Part shown: one piece after another, positions 37,139 through 53,494 of the stretch
Position numbering within the stretch: the stretch's first letter is position 1
How the letters are laid out: every line of letters begins with the position of its first letter
Origin: Brachyhypopomus gauderio
Taxonomy: Eukaryota > Chordata > Actinopteri > Gymnotiformes > Hypopomidae
DNA: 64,000 nt
Reading direction: 5' to 3'
Assembly: GCF_052324685.1 (NCBI RefSeq)
Contig: NW_027506916.1
Coordinates: forward strand, 269,568 to 333,567
Translations under genes and position numbers: made by a program
Notes under the pieces: model-generated
What the model was told of the DNA's origin: nothing
What the model saw: only the letters and a program-made list of their open reading frames with translations
Databases searched by the model: none

Positions 37139-40100
37139 CAGTTTTTTGCAGACGCTAAGACCCAATTTCCCAATGTCTCTTTTGTCGAAACTTAACACAC
37201 AGCAGCCAATGCTACACACACAACAGTCAAAACATCTCACACTTTTGGGAAAAGCACACACTTCAACCAAAACTCTTGCAACTCTTGCCAAAACCATATT
37301 ATTGCATCTAAACGCTACACACAAATAGCAGATGATTAGCCTTTCATATATGTGACTACACACTGAAGTGACAAATGGAAAACACTACTACCATGTGTGT
37401 TCAGTTTGTAGTCTGTTGTGAAGGTCTGTCAGAGGTCTCACATATACATGAATATTCACAAATATTGAGGTTATTTCTGCATATTCAGTACATTTACACC
37501 ATAAAGTAAATCACAATTACAAGGGGAAGGTTGTTTTTGGTTTAGCATGAACACTACAACAACACATGTTGTATATACTGTAAACACATGAACAACAAAA
37601 TCAACAAAAAAGATAAACAAAAAGACAAAATAACCTCAATCCTCCTCCATCACCTGCTGAATGTATTTGCACTGGGGGGGTTGGCGACCACCTCCATGCC
37701 AAAAAGAACTCAACAACAATGGAGAGTTTGGTGGAGATGAATCACAACAAATCATGGCTGTTCAGTGAACCAGTTTGTACTTGAGCAGCCCGGTGCAAAC
37801 TTATGTTGTGCCAGACGACAACAAACCTGGACTGTTCTGGTTCATCCCCCTGGTGATGGAGAATGAGTGTGTTGTGCTCTGTGTTGAAGAAGGTGATGAT
37901 GTACACAGTGTTGTAGGAACCAAGAGTCACTGGCCCAGTCCTGGTAGACTCACTGAATGGATGTTACTGTTACAGTATTTGCTCTGACCATATTGATGAT
38001 GGTCTCTTTCTGTTCTGAGGTGGATAGCCACCCACCAAGGGGTAGTCTAGTACATGTGTAGTATGTATAGAGGGGTAGTCTAGTACATGATGTAGTGTGT
38101 ATAGAGGGGTAGTCTAGTACATGTGTAGTATGTATAGAGGGGTAGTCTAGTACATGATGTAGTGTGTATAGAGGGGTAGTCTAGTACATGATGTAGTATG
38201 TATAGAGGGGTAGTCTAGTACATGATGTAGTATGTATAGAGGGGTAGTCTAGTACATGATGTAGTATGTATAGAGGGGTAGTCTAGTACATGATGTAGTA
38301 TGTATAGAGGGGTAGTCTAGTACATGATGTAGTATGTATAGAGGGGTAGTCTAGTACATGATGTAGTATGTATAGAGGGGTAGTCTAGTACATGATGTAG
38401 TGTGTATAGAGGGGTAGTCTAGTACATGATGTAGTATGTATAGAGGGGTAGTCTAGTACATGATGTAGTATGTATAGAGGGGTAATCTAGTACATGATGT
38501 AGTATGTATAGAGGGGTAGTCTAATACATGATGTAGTATGTATAGAGGGGTAGTCTAGTACATGATGTGGTATGTATAGAGGGGTAGTCTAGTACATGAT
38601 GTAGTATGTATAGAGGGGTAGTCTAGTACATGATGTAGTATGTATAGAGAGGTAGTCTAGTACATGATGTAGTATGTATAGAGGGGTAGTCTAGTACATG
38701 ATGTAGTATGTATAGAGGGGTAGTCTAGTACATGATGTGGTATGTATAGAGGGGTAGTCTAGTACATGATGTAGTATGTATAGAGGGGTAGTCTAGTACA
38801 TGATGTAGTATGTATAGAGGGGTAGTCTAGTACATGATGTAGTATGTATAGAGGGGTAGTCTAGTACATGATGTAGTATGTATAGAGGGGTAATCTAGTA
38901 CATGATGTAGTATGTATAGAGGGGTAGTCTAGTACATGATGTAGTATGTATAGAGGGGTAGTCTAGTACATGATGTAGTATGTATAGAGGGGTAGTCTAG
39001 TACATGATGTAGTATGTATAGAGGGGTAGTCTAGTACATGATGTAGTATGTATAGAGAGGTAGTCTAGTACATGATGTAGTATGTATAGAGGGGTAGTCT
39101 AGTACATGATGTAGTATGTATAGAGGGGTAGTCTAGTACATGATGTAGTATGTATAGAGGGGTAGTCTAGTACATGATGTAGTATGTATAGAGGGGTAGT
39201 CTAGTACATGATGTAGTATGTATAGAGGGGTAGTCTAGTACATGATGTAGTATGTATAGAGGGGTAGTCTAGTACATGATGTAGTATGTATAGAGGGGAA
39301 GTCTAGTACATGATGTAGTATGTATAGAGGGGTAGTCTAGTACATGATGTAGTATGTATAGAGGGGTAGTCTAGTGCATGATGTAGTATGTATAGCGGGG
39401 TAGTCTAGTACATGATGTAGTATGTATAGCGGGGTAGTCTAGTACATGATGTATTATGTATAGAGGGGTAGTCTAGTACATGATGTAGTATGTATAGAGG
39501 GGTAGTCTAGTACATGATGTAGTATGTATAGCGGGGTAGTCTAGTACATGATGTAGTATGTATAGAGGGGTAGTCTAGTACATGATGTAGTATGTATAGA
39601 GGGGTAGTCTAGTACATGATGTGGTATGTATAGAGGGGTAGTCTAGTACATGATGTAGTATGTATAGAGGGGTAGTCTAGTACATGATGTAGTATGTATA
39701 GAGGGGTAGTCTAGTACATGATGTAGTATGTATAGAGGGGTAGTCTAGTACATGATGTAGTATGTATAGAGGGGTAGTCTAGTGCATGATGTAGTATGTA
39801 TAGCGGGGTAGTCTAGTACATGATGTAGTATGTATAGCGGGGTAGTCTAGTACATGATGTATTATGTATAGAGGGGTAGTCTAGTACATGATGTAGTATG
39901 TATAGAGGGGTAGTCTAGTACATGATGTAGTATGTATAGCGGGGTAGTCTAGTACATGATGTAGTATGTATAGAGGGGTAGTCTAGTACATGATGTAGTA
40001 TGTATAGAGGGGTAGTCTAGTACATGATGTGGTATGTATAGAGGGGTAGTCTAGTACATGATGTAGTATGTATAGAGGGGTAGTCTAGTACATGATGTAG

Positions 40101-41180
40101 TATGTATAGAGGGGTAGTCTAGTACATGATGTAGTATGTATAGAGGGGTAGTCTAGTACATGATGTAGTATGTATAGCGGGGTAGTCTAGTACATGATGT
40201 ATTATGTATAGAGGGGTAGTCTAGTACATGATGTAGTATGTATAGAGGGGTAGTCTAGTACATGATGTAGTATGTATAGAGGGGTAGTCTAGTACATGAT
40301 GTGGTATGTATAGAGGGGTAGTCTAGTACATGATGTGGTATGTATAGAGGGGTAGTCTAGTACATGATGTAGTATGTATAGAGGAGTAGTGTAGTACATG
40401 ATGTAGTATATATAGGGGGTAGTCTAGTACATGATGTAGTATGTATAGAGGGGTAGTCTAGTACATGATGTAGTATATATAGAGGGGTAGTCTAGTACAT
40501 GATGTAATATGTATAGAGGGGTAGTCTAGTACATGATGTAGTATGTATAGAGGGGTAGTCTAGTACATGATGTAGTATGTATAGAGGAGTAGTGTAGTAC
40601 ATGATGTAGTATGTATAGAGGGGTAGTCTAGTACATGATGTAGTATGTATAGAGGATGAGTCTACTTATCTATTCTCATTTTGAAATGTCTGAATGATGC
40701 TACAGTGTAGCAGCACAGATAAGGTTGGACCCTTCGTCTCCAGAAAACCCAACACATGCTTGACCACATGGTTGCTCATCCTCTTCCTCATTCTCATGCT
40801 CTTCATCGTCATCTCTATGCAGTATTGGACGCTCTACAGGGATTAAGCTTTGATGTCTAAAGATTTGTAAAAATTAGCTAGAAGTGTTGTAACGTGTGAG
40901 AACTGTGTATGGTATTTTGGTAGGTGAGTGTAGCAGTTGTGTAGCAGTGTTTTCTAAAACAAACACATGACATGGTTTTCAGTTTTGAATGTTGTGTCTT
41001 ATGTAAAGAACTGTGTTTAATGTTTTGCAAAAAGTGTGTTTTAGAATTTCTAAATGAGTGTAAGGCAGAGAATGTGCATAAGGTTTAGCGCACCAGGTCA
41101 ATAGATAGGCTACATGGGTTAGTTTTGTGCTATTGTGCTATAGGGACCACTTTTTGTGTCTTAGCAGCTGCAAGAAACTG
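37139..41180 (-). mobile_element. Inner Tc1/mariner-like element with TA duplication
   Basis: The left terminus CAGTTTTTTGCAGACGCTAA and inverted right terminus CAGTTTCTTGCAGCTGCTAA match the 27493 copy. TA flanks both (37137-37138, 41181-41182). Its flanks 37150-37430 and 40850-41180 align almost base for base with 27500-27790 and 28750-29080. Transposase remnants lie near 37690-38020 on the - strand. The centre is replaced by a 2.6-kb minisatellite. Confidence 0.85.
38036..40662. repeat. 34-bp minisatellite, about 77 copies
   Basis: The unit reads GAGGGGTAGTCTAGTACATG + ATGTAGTATGTATA. Units are very similar, with scattered GCGGGG, TGTGG and GTGCATG variants that recur in the same order in blocks (compare 39360-39660 with 39780-40050), showing block duplication. 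It lies wholly inside the mariner-like element. Confidence 0.97.
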
Positions 41181-41389
41181 TAAGCATTCAGGTGTTTTGA
41201 AATTGCAAACATGTGACTTTATGTCAGATTGTTATGGCTTATGCAGAGAACCTCATTCAGTTCATTTCAAAAGTGTCACTTTGAAAAGCAAAATGTGTGT
41301 AAAGCAGAAAATGTGTTTTGACTTTTGGAACCTTGAGATTTTGCTATTTGTGTGTCACTTATTTACAATTACAGTAATATGCTATTAGA

Positions 41390-41860
41390 TTTTGGCCTCA
41401 AATATACAGTAGCACATACATAACTGTCCAAACGAAGATTTAGCCAATTACAGCGTCCCAAGTTCCAAGTATGTGACGTGTGTGATGTGTGTGTGAGATG
41501 AGTGTGAGATGTGTGTAATGTGTATGTGAGATGTTTTTGAGATGTGCATGATTTGTGTGTGAGAACAGAGGGTAGGCCTGTTTTGTAAATCATACACTTC
41601 AGTGCTGCACACAAACTACAATGACTATGTTCACCATGTTCACCATTATTATTATTATTACATTATGACTAAACATCTCACAACAGGAACATCTTTACAC
41701 CCCTCAATCAAATCCTTTGTAAGGAGGTCCTGTGGACTGCATGGCATCGTTGCCTGGGTTACTACATTACTGTGGCATCCGATAATAAAGGTCTCTATGT
41801 AGCCGACGGACATTTGCATTCCTGCTTGCAACAGTGAAGTCGTTGAGGAGAAAGAAACCA
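41390..41860. other. Intergenic, no gene seen
   Basis: Short GTGTGAGATG repeats near 41476-41560 and an (ATT)n tract near 41645. No exon. Confidence 0.4.
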
Positions 41861-42545
41861 CTGTGAGTCATGTGACCACGCCAGGCGAGGGGAGGTGGCA
41901 GCACTGTGAGTCATGTGACCACGCCAGGCGAGGGGAGGTGGCAGCCCTGTGAGTCATGTGACCACAGGAAGCGAGGGGAGGTGGCAGCACTGTGAGTCAT
42001 GTGACCACGCCAGGCGAGGGGAGGTGGCAGCCCTGTGAGTCATGTGATCACAGGAGCCGAGGGGAGGTGGCAGCACTGTGAGTCATGTGACCACAGGAGG
42101 CGAGGGGAGGTGGCAGCACTGTGAGTCATGTGACCACAGCAGGCAAGGGGAGGTGGCAGCACTGTGAGTCATGTGACCACAGCAGGCAAGGGGAGGTGGC
42201 AGCACTGTGAGTCATGTGACCACAGGAGGCGAGGGGAGGTGGCAGCACTGTGAGTCATGTGACCACGCCAGGCGAGGGGAGGTGGCAGCCCTGTGAATCA
42301 TGTGACCACAGGAGGCAAGGGGAGGTGGCAGCACTGTGAGTCATGTGACCACAGGAGGCGAGGGGAGGTGGCAGCACTGTGAGTCATGTGACCACGCCAG
42401 GCGAGGGGAGGTGGCAGCACTGTGAGTCATGTGACCACGCCAGGCGAGGGGAGGTGGCAGCACTGTGAGTCATGTGACCACGCCAGGCGAGGGGAGGTGG
42501 CAGCACTGTGAGTCATGTGACCACGCCAGGCGAGGGGAGGTGACA
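41860..42545. repeat. 43-bp minisatellite with AP-1/M-box-like core
   Basis: About 16 units of ACTGTGAGTCATGTGACCAC + GCCAGGCGAGGGGAGGTGGCAGC. Each unit (bar a few single-base changes) contains TGAGTCATGTGAC, a perfect AP-1 heptamer fused to a TCATGTGA M-box. Confidence 0.95.
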
Positions 42546-42549
42546 TTAT

Positions 42550-44225
42550 TTGGTAAACCGTGCCGTACATTCCATGCATTTATATCAGACACAGTAAACA
42601 AGCTCCGGGTTCAGACGACAACTGTGTGCTGTGAATGGACAATGTCTGGGTGTGGGCCCACTGGGACAGCTGCCACTGAAAACTGAAGAGAGGAGCTCTG
42701 GACACTCTGGACACTCAGCTCTCTCCACCTCTGCTGATATGTCCTGCTCTCTCATCTCCAGTGTTATGGTCACTACTATATATTATATATTATATCAGAT
42801 TACATTCACTAAGTCATGGCAATTCACTTGAACTTTTGATCAGTTAACTGGAATTCTAACTTACCTGGTCAGAGTTATTTGTCATTGTATATCTATTGCA
42901 TGCTTGAGTAGAACTATACACTACTGTAGAGTTATTATATGCTGTAATAGGGATACACTTTAGTAGTTATAATAGTAAATTTTACCATAAAACAACAACA
43001 ACAACAGCAATAATAATAATAATAATATAACAGTATTTCTAATATAAATTTTTGGTTTTGAATTGTCACTTTATCTTGTGTTTATGTTCATTACATGTTT
43101 AGTGTTCCCTCCCTCACTGTGACATATGCTGCTGTAGTATTAAATACTTTAGTAAGTTATATGTTATAGTAGAGCTATTATATGCTATCCCAGAGTAAAT
43201 ACATCACTGTAGAGTTATATATTATAGTGGAGTTCTACATTATAGTAGAGTTATACATCGCAGTAGAGTTACAGGCTATTGTAGAGTTATACCTCATAGT
43301 AGTTACATGTTATAGTAGTCATACATCACAGTAGAGGTGATCACCACTTTAGTAGAGATATTGAACACTACAGTAGAGTTATACTCTATAGTAGTTATAC
43401 ACTATAATATATTGAAGACAACAGTAGAGTTATACTCTATAGTAGAGATATTGAACTCTACAGTAGAGTTATACTCTATAGTAGAGATATTGGGAGTGGG
43501 ACACAAGGCAATTAGTCAATTTGATCAATCAATGACAACAAACCAAAGTTAACTCTCAAGTAATATCTCAAATTGAGTAATATCCCAAGTCCCACTGAAA
43601 TTACTCTTATGCTGCAGTATGTACCAGCAGGAAAGATGAACTATAGCTCACAGAACCACAGGGCAAGTGTTGGATTCACTGGCCTTTGGAAAAAAACACT
43701 GCCATCTAGTGTTATAACACAATCAGTGCTTTCTTTTAGAAGAATAGCCTATAAAACGTTGAACAGTGCTTTATTTACTCAAGGCAAAGCCTGATGTTTT
43801 GGCTGCAACCTACAGCCGATGACTGCCGTCCAGTGTCTGAGGTCAGGGGCTATAAGTAGGTCATCTTAAAGTGGATCTAGATCTTCACAAACCCAGATGC
43901 TGAGACAAGGCTTACCTGGAAGAGCAGAAGCCATTTCAAAATGTAATTTCTAAGTGTTTCATATGAAATGGCTTTCTGAGGTTGGTTGTCTCTCATTTGT
44001 AGGAATGATCTGGTATCACAGTTGATACTTTGCATCTGTTTGAATGTTTATTTCCATCATTGTGTGCTTATAAAATATGGGAGATTCAAAAGCATTAAAA
44101 GTAATCAGCATATGATGCTGATACATCAACTTAATACAAGCACTGTGAATTGTCTGTCTTTACAGAAAAGTTTCACTTTTATAATCAATTCATATACAAT
44201 CATATATATTCATATGTGCCCCTAC
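42550..44225. other. Intergenic with degenerate TAGAGTTATA repeat
   Basis: AT-rich. Loose copies of GTAGAGTTATACTMTATAGTAG lie at about 43190-43490. No supported exon. Confidence 0.5.
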
Positions 44226-44228
44226 AAT

Positions 44229-44985
44229 GCTACAATGATCCAGAATAGTGCTGCCACAAAACCACCTGGTGATAGTGGTGTTTGTGGTCATTGTTGTAGT
44301 TGTGGTGGTAATGGTGATTGTTGTGGTAGTGGTGATTGTGGTGTTTGTGGTGCTTGTGGTTATCGTGGTGTTCTCACATGTGACTCCTCTTCTACGCTCT
44401 CTTCACTGGCTTCCAGTAGCGGCACGCATCAGATATAAAACCTTGATGCTTACTTACAAAGCCAAAAATGGACTGGCCCCTCCTACATGATGTCCATGGT
44501 AAAAAGCTGATCTGTACAGCGAGCACTCAGAACCTCAAACTTGGCTTGAGTCGAAACTCCATGCTTAAAGTCTCATGGAGCTTAAAGCTCCAGACTATTC
44601 TCCGTCCTGGCTCCAAGATGGTGGAACGATCTTCCATTAGCTGCTAGGACTGCAGAGTCTATTGATGTCTTCAAGCATAGACTGAAAACCCACCTGTTTG
44701 TTGAGTTCTTACCAGAACACTAACTCAGCGGATACCACTTGCCGTTGTTCTTAAATTGTATGTCTGTCTATGGTTATTTGTGCTTCTTGGCAAATGTCTA
44801 ACTTGTAAAACACTAGGTAATGACATTGACTCCTGTAGTTTAGTAGTAGTCTGACTCAATGGTATCTTGAATTCTGGTCTATCCGTACTATTATCTAGGA
44901 TGAATTCTGTGATCAGATGCAAAGCACTTTGTAAGTCACTCTGGATAAGAACGTCTGCTAAATGCTGTAAATGTAGATGTAAATG
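44229..44985 (+). mobile_element. L2-type LINE 3' fragment
   Basis: The + strand reads QNSAA, then after an inserted repeat PLLRSLHWLPVAARIRYKTLMLTYKAKNGLAP, the conserved end of L2-clade reverse transcriptase. A degenerate C-terminus follows, then the tail GTAAGTCACTCTGGATAAG ... TGTAAATGTAGATGTAAATG. That tail is nearly the same as the 3' end of the SINEs in this window. Confidence 0.8.
44258..44375. repeat. Short TGGTGATTG array inside the LINE fragment
   Basis: About 115 bp of GGTGATTGTGGTGTTTGTGG-type units, the same family as the large array starting at 44985. It splits the LINE reverse-transcriptase reading. Confidence 0.85.
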
Positions 44986-46650
44986 TGGTAGTTGTGGTGA
45001 TTGTAGTGGTAGTGGTGGTTGTAGTGGTAGTCGTGATTGTGATGTTTGTTGTGATAGTGGTGATTGTGGTGATTGTGGTGTTTGTGGTGATCATGGTGCT
45101 TGTGGTTATCGTGGTGGTTGTGGTGATTGTGGTGGAAGTGGTGGTTGTAGTGGTAGTGAAGATTGTGGTGTTTGTTGTGATTGCTGTGGTAGTGGTGGTT
45201 GTGGTGGTTGTGATGATTGTGGTGGTAGTGGTGGTTGTAGTGGTGATTGTGGTGGTTGTGGTGATCGTGGTGCTTGTGGTTATCGTGGTGGTTGTGGTGA
45301 TTGTGGTGGTAGTGGTGGTTGTAGTGGTAGTGAAGATTGTGGTGTTTGTTGTGATTGCTGTGGTAGTGGTGGTTGTGGTGGTTGTGGTGATTGTGGTGGT
45401 AGTGGTGGTTGTAGTGGTAGTGGAGATTGTGGTGTTTGTTGTGATTGCTGTGGTAGTGGTGGTTGTGGTGGTTGTGGTGGTTGTGATGATTGTGGTGGTT
45501 GTGATGATTGTGGTGATTATGGTGGTTGTGGTGATTGTGGTGGTTGTGATGATTGTGATGATTGTGGTGATTGTGGTGGTTGTGATGATTGTGTTGATTG
45601 TGGTGATTGTGGTGGTTGTGATGATTGTGGTGATTGTGGTGATTGTGGTGGTTGTGATGATTGTGGTGGTTGTGGTGATTGTGGTGGTTGTGGTGGTTGT
45701 GGTGATTGTGGTGATTGTGGTGATTGTGGTGATTGTGGTGATTGTGGTGGTTGTGGTGATTGTGGTGGTTGTGATGATTGTGGTGATTTTGGTGATTGTG
45801 GTGGTTGTGATGATTGTGGTGGTTGTGATGATTGTGGTGATTGTGGTGGTTGTGATGATTGTGGTGGTTGTGATGATTGTGGTGATTGTGGTGGTTGTGA
45901 TGATTGCGGTGGTTGTGGTGGTTGTGATGATTGCGGTGGTTGTGGTGGTTGTGATGATTGCGGTGGTTGTGGTGGTTGTGATGATTGCGGTGGTTGTGGT
46001 GGTTGTGATGATTGTGGTGGTTGTGGTGGTTGTGATGATTGTGGTGATTGTGGTGGTTGTGGTGGTAGTGGTGGTTGTGGTGATTGTGGTGGTTGTGATG
46101 ATTGTGGTGGTTGTGGTGGTTGTGATGATTGTGGTGATTGTGATGGTTGTGATGATTGTGGTGATTGTGGTAGTTGTGATGATTGTGGTAGTTGTGATGA
46201 TTGTGGTAGTTGTGGTGGTTGTGATTATTGTGATGATTGTGGTGATTGTGATGATTGTGGTGATTGTGGTGGTAGTGGTGGTTGTGATGATTGTGGTGAT
46301 TGTGGTGGTTGTGATGATTGTGGTGATTGTGGTGGTTGTGATGATTGTGGTGATTGTGGTGGTTGTGATGATTGTGGTGATTGTGATGATTGTGGTGATT
46401 GTGGTGGTTGTGATGATTGTGGTGATTGTGGTGGTTGTGATGATTGTGGTGATTGTGGTGATTGTGATGATTGTGATGATTGTGGTGATTGTGATGATTG
46501 TGGTGATTGTGGTGGTTGTGATGATTGTGGTGATTGTGGTGGTTGTGATGATTGTGGTGATTGTGGTGATTGTGGTGGTTGTGATGGTTGTGGTGATTGT
46601 GGTGGTTGTGATGATTGTGGTGATTGTGGTGGTTGTGCGGATTGTGGGTT
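44985..46650. repeat. 1.7-kb GTGGTGATT minisatellite
   Basis: Interleaved 9-mers GGTGATTGT, GGTGGTTGT and GATGATTGT, almost free of C and A-poor on the + strand. A frame of 619 codons (Cys/Gly/Asp) and one of 569 codons (Val/Ile) cross it only because the unit length is a multiple of three. Confidence 0.97.
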
Positions 46651-48670
46651 TATTGGGTTTGGGATGCTTTTGGTGTTTGTGGTGGCTGTCTTAAGTCGTA
46701 CAGATCAGATCACACTGATTATCTGATTAGAAAGAAAGTGCTTCACTTTGTCTCCACCTGTCTGATCCAGGAGACCAGGTCCAGGTGCACATCACCCGTC
46801 TGATCCAGGAGACCAGGTCCAGGTGCACATGCTGTGTTGGGACTACGTCAGGTACGAGATTGAATTTACTGTAATTATTGTTTGTAGATTACTATTTTAG
46901 AACTGAGAGCATTTTTTAAAATAATATTTTTGGTTTTGCTAAAATATATGTAAAATGTGCATTTGTGTAGGTTTATTGTCTGTCACTAGATGGCAGTAAA
47001 GACAGCTACTTCAGTATCATAAAACATCTTCTTTGGCTTAAAACTTCAGTTTATTCAACTTGATGTTTATCTGGCCATATTCCACTTATGTCTGTTTTGT
47101 TGCATGTTAGTTAAATTATACAAGCAAAATGTATTTATGGAATCAGAGTATACAATATTCACAAATAACAAAAAAAAAACATTATTTTCCTCTACATTTT
47201 AATATGCTTTCTCTAAAAAATATTTGTAGTGATGGCTACATTGAGAGGAAATTCTGACCTTACAGGGGTTTCCTGCTGGGTGTTTGCTTTGTAAGCTACT
47301 GTTTCATTCCAAGAAAACTTAACACAGGAAAAATTAAAAAAAAGAGATTTATCAGGACACCTTGCTAGGACAATTGTAGTGGGCCACATACTTTTGATGA
47401 AATCCATGAGGTCGCCCTAACCCTAACCCTAACCCTATCTTTGACCATAAACGTAACCTTAACACTAACCCTAGATCCTAGGAAGGATGAAGACATATAG
47501 CACAGACAGTATAAAGCCTGAACAAGTGTGATGTTGTCCTAACCCTAACCCTTACCCCCTAACCCTTACCCCCTAACTCTGACCCTGACCCTAACCCCCT
47601 TACCCAAACCTAGAACCTAATCCCCTAACCCTTAACCTGACTCTATCCCCCTAACCCCTGACCACAACCATAACAGTCTTGAATGTGTGGTGTGGAATGG
47701 TCAGCAGGCAGGTTCGGAGACCTTCAGAAGGTTTCTGCCACACTTCAGGACATTTCAGATGTGCTTAAACTTCATGCGTAATGCACACCAGTTAGGTTCC
47801 TTTCCAATCGTGTGGCCTGCATGTGTAAAATATGCTGTTGTGAGGGCTGTGTGTGTAAACACTGTCACACACTCAAGTGTCCATGTCAACCATCGTCTCA
47901 CCGACATTCACACAAATGTTCATCAAACCACACTAAGAAACACATACCATTGAAATCACAAGCTCACTTGAAAATCTGACTCCTGGAGTCTGAGTGTGGT
48001 TGAACGTCCAGACACATCACAGCCCACGGTGGGGGGGGGGGGGGGGGGGGGGGTGTTCATAAGCTGCTCAACAAAGCCGCTCTGGCTCTAACTACAGTGG
48101 TGATGAACATGAATACACAACTGGCCAAGTTTTTCCATTCAGAGTCCAGTGAGTGATTATTGTAGATAGTGAGGTATCTCTAGCAGACACTGTCCTGTGA
48201 CAGCACCGTGTGAGTGCTGTGCTGTTTTGGGAGTAGAGGAGCAGGATACACACCGCGGGGGGGATTCATCACCAAATCACTGGCCTCCTGTGGACAAACA
48301 CACACCACCACAGGACATGGTCACACATCATCGTTATTGCACTCTCATAGCTGTGCCACAGAACACAGTCAGGCTGCATTGGAGAGAGCCTCCAATCAAG
48401 TTCTGGACTAGGGTTAATTATCAACTATGTTAGGGTTAATTATCAACTATGTTAGGGTTAATTATCAACGAGCTTAGGGTTCTACCAACCATCAACATTT
48501 TAAGGTAACTAAATAATTTGAAGCATTTCACTTGTATTGTTTTACAGGAGTAATATGTGTGAAAATTAATACCCAAGACTCTTTGATTTAATGAGAGCTT
48601 TTTTTCCATAATGATATTTGTTAAAATATTGGCGATAAGAGAGACAAAGTTCGCAATATTGAAGTGGCAG
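46650..48670. other. Intergenic with telomere-like phrases
   Basis: A 37-39 bp near-perfect tandem duplication (CTGTCTGATCCAGGAGACCAGG...) at about 46758-46830, CCCTAA-type tracts at 47410-47680, a poly-G run of 23 at 48031-48053 and three copies of AGGGTTAATTATCAACTATG at 48411-48470. The last coding exon of asic4 might be expected here or further left, but I could not recognise it. Confidence 0.5.
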
Positions 48671-48678
48671 ATTGTGGG

Positions 48679-49114
48679 TGTAACGGTGGTGTACCCGAGG
48701 GTAGAGATGGATCCATACGCAGGTGTAATATATATGAAGAAGCAATAATCAGACCCCGTAGGGAAGGCAGGTACACAAAATGGCGAGGCAAAAAGGGAGA
48801 GTCAAAAACCAGGCAGCGATAATCAAAAAAACCAAAAAAGACTTCAGAAAGGCAGGCAGAGGTACAAAAGGGCTAGGCGAAACAGGAGGGTATCAAAAGG
48901 CCAGAGCAGGGATCAAAAACCAGAATCAGTCAGAGTGCAATACAAGAATAAGGCTTGGTAGAGACACTCAGAGATGCAATATTTCGCACTGGTGGCTTGT
49001 GAACAAAGTCCTTAAGTAGGGTGTGGTGAGTTGCAAATTAGAGACAAGTGTGCTGGTCAATATTTCGGTGAGGGCGCCCTCTGGCGGTCACGGATGTGAC
49101 TGACATTCCTGACA
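48679..49114 (-). mobile_element. Solo LTR, 436 bp, with 5-bp target duplication
   Basis: Bounded by GTGGG at 48674-48678 and 49115-49119. The + strand element starts TGTAACGG and ends TTCCTGACA, giving the TG...CA ends of an LTR. On the - strand (TGTCAGGAATG...) a TACTTAAGG TATA-like block suggests that transcription runs leftward. No internal retrotransposon genes are attached. Confidence 0.75.
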
Positions 49115-49400
49115 GTGGGGGACGGCCAACAAGGTTAGGGTTTTATTTTCCATCTCCTGTCCTAGAGCCTATCCTAGTATTGACTTTACTTGTATTTTGA
49201 ACTTGTACTTGGACTTTTGAACATCTCTGGGGTTAGGTTGGGATTAGGTGTAGGTTTAGTGTTAGGGTTAGGTTAGGATTAGGGTAGTGTTAAGGTTAGG
49301 TTAGGTTAGTTGTAGGGTTATGGCTAAGGCACAGAGCAAAATGGTTCAGCAGGATTTTGTGTGGTGGCTTTCCGTGAAGGTCTCGTAAATTAAACCAAAC
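49115..49400. repeat. TTAGGG-like degenerate tract
   Basis: Phrases such as GGTTAGGTTGGGATTAGG and GTTAGGGTTAGG at about 49230-49325. Irregular, not a true telomere array. Confidence 0.6.
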
Positions 49401-49438
49401 GATCAGTCATATCCGTCACTCCGTGTTTCTGAACTTAC

Positions 49439-53481
<4,043 letters not shown>

Positions 53482-53494
53482 CTGTAGGTTACAA

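Larger units (their letters stand above)
35873..41390 (-). mobile_element. Outer Tc1/mariner-like element, interrupted by a second copy
   Basis: The left end TACAGTTTTTTTCCAATTGC near 35871 resembles the termini of the copy at 27493. Inside, 36420-36580 and 36890-37110 match degenerate transposase sequence on the - strand. The inner element interrupts at 37139, and after 41182 the outer copy seems to resume (TTATGCAGAGAAC, then AGTGTCACTTTGAAAAGC, GTGTAAAGCAGAAAATGTG, matching the right part of the 27493 copy). The right terminus was not pinned down, so its end is approximate. Confidence 0.55.

Noticed and set aside
38036..40662. Regularly spaced repeats that look like a CRISPR array
   Set aside because: The 34-bp units are directly adjacent with no unique spacers, and the genome is vertebrate.
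44867..46726. 619-codon Cys/Gly/Asp-rich frame resembling a keratin-associated or metallothionein-like protein
   Set aside because: A simple tandem array of GTGGTGATT. The overlapping second frame (Val/Ile) is equally open, and the start lies in LINE tail sequence.
48197..48433. Possible asic4 last exon on the - strand (acceptor-like TTTGTCCACAG|GAGGCC near 48290)
   Set aside because: The reading (EASDLVMNPPAVCILLLYS) does not resemble ASIC C-termini, so I did not assign it.
48780..49019. 79-codon Lys/Gln-rich + strand frame
   Set aside because: It falls wholly inside the solo LTR bounded by GTGGG duplications.
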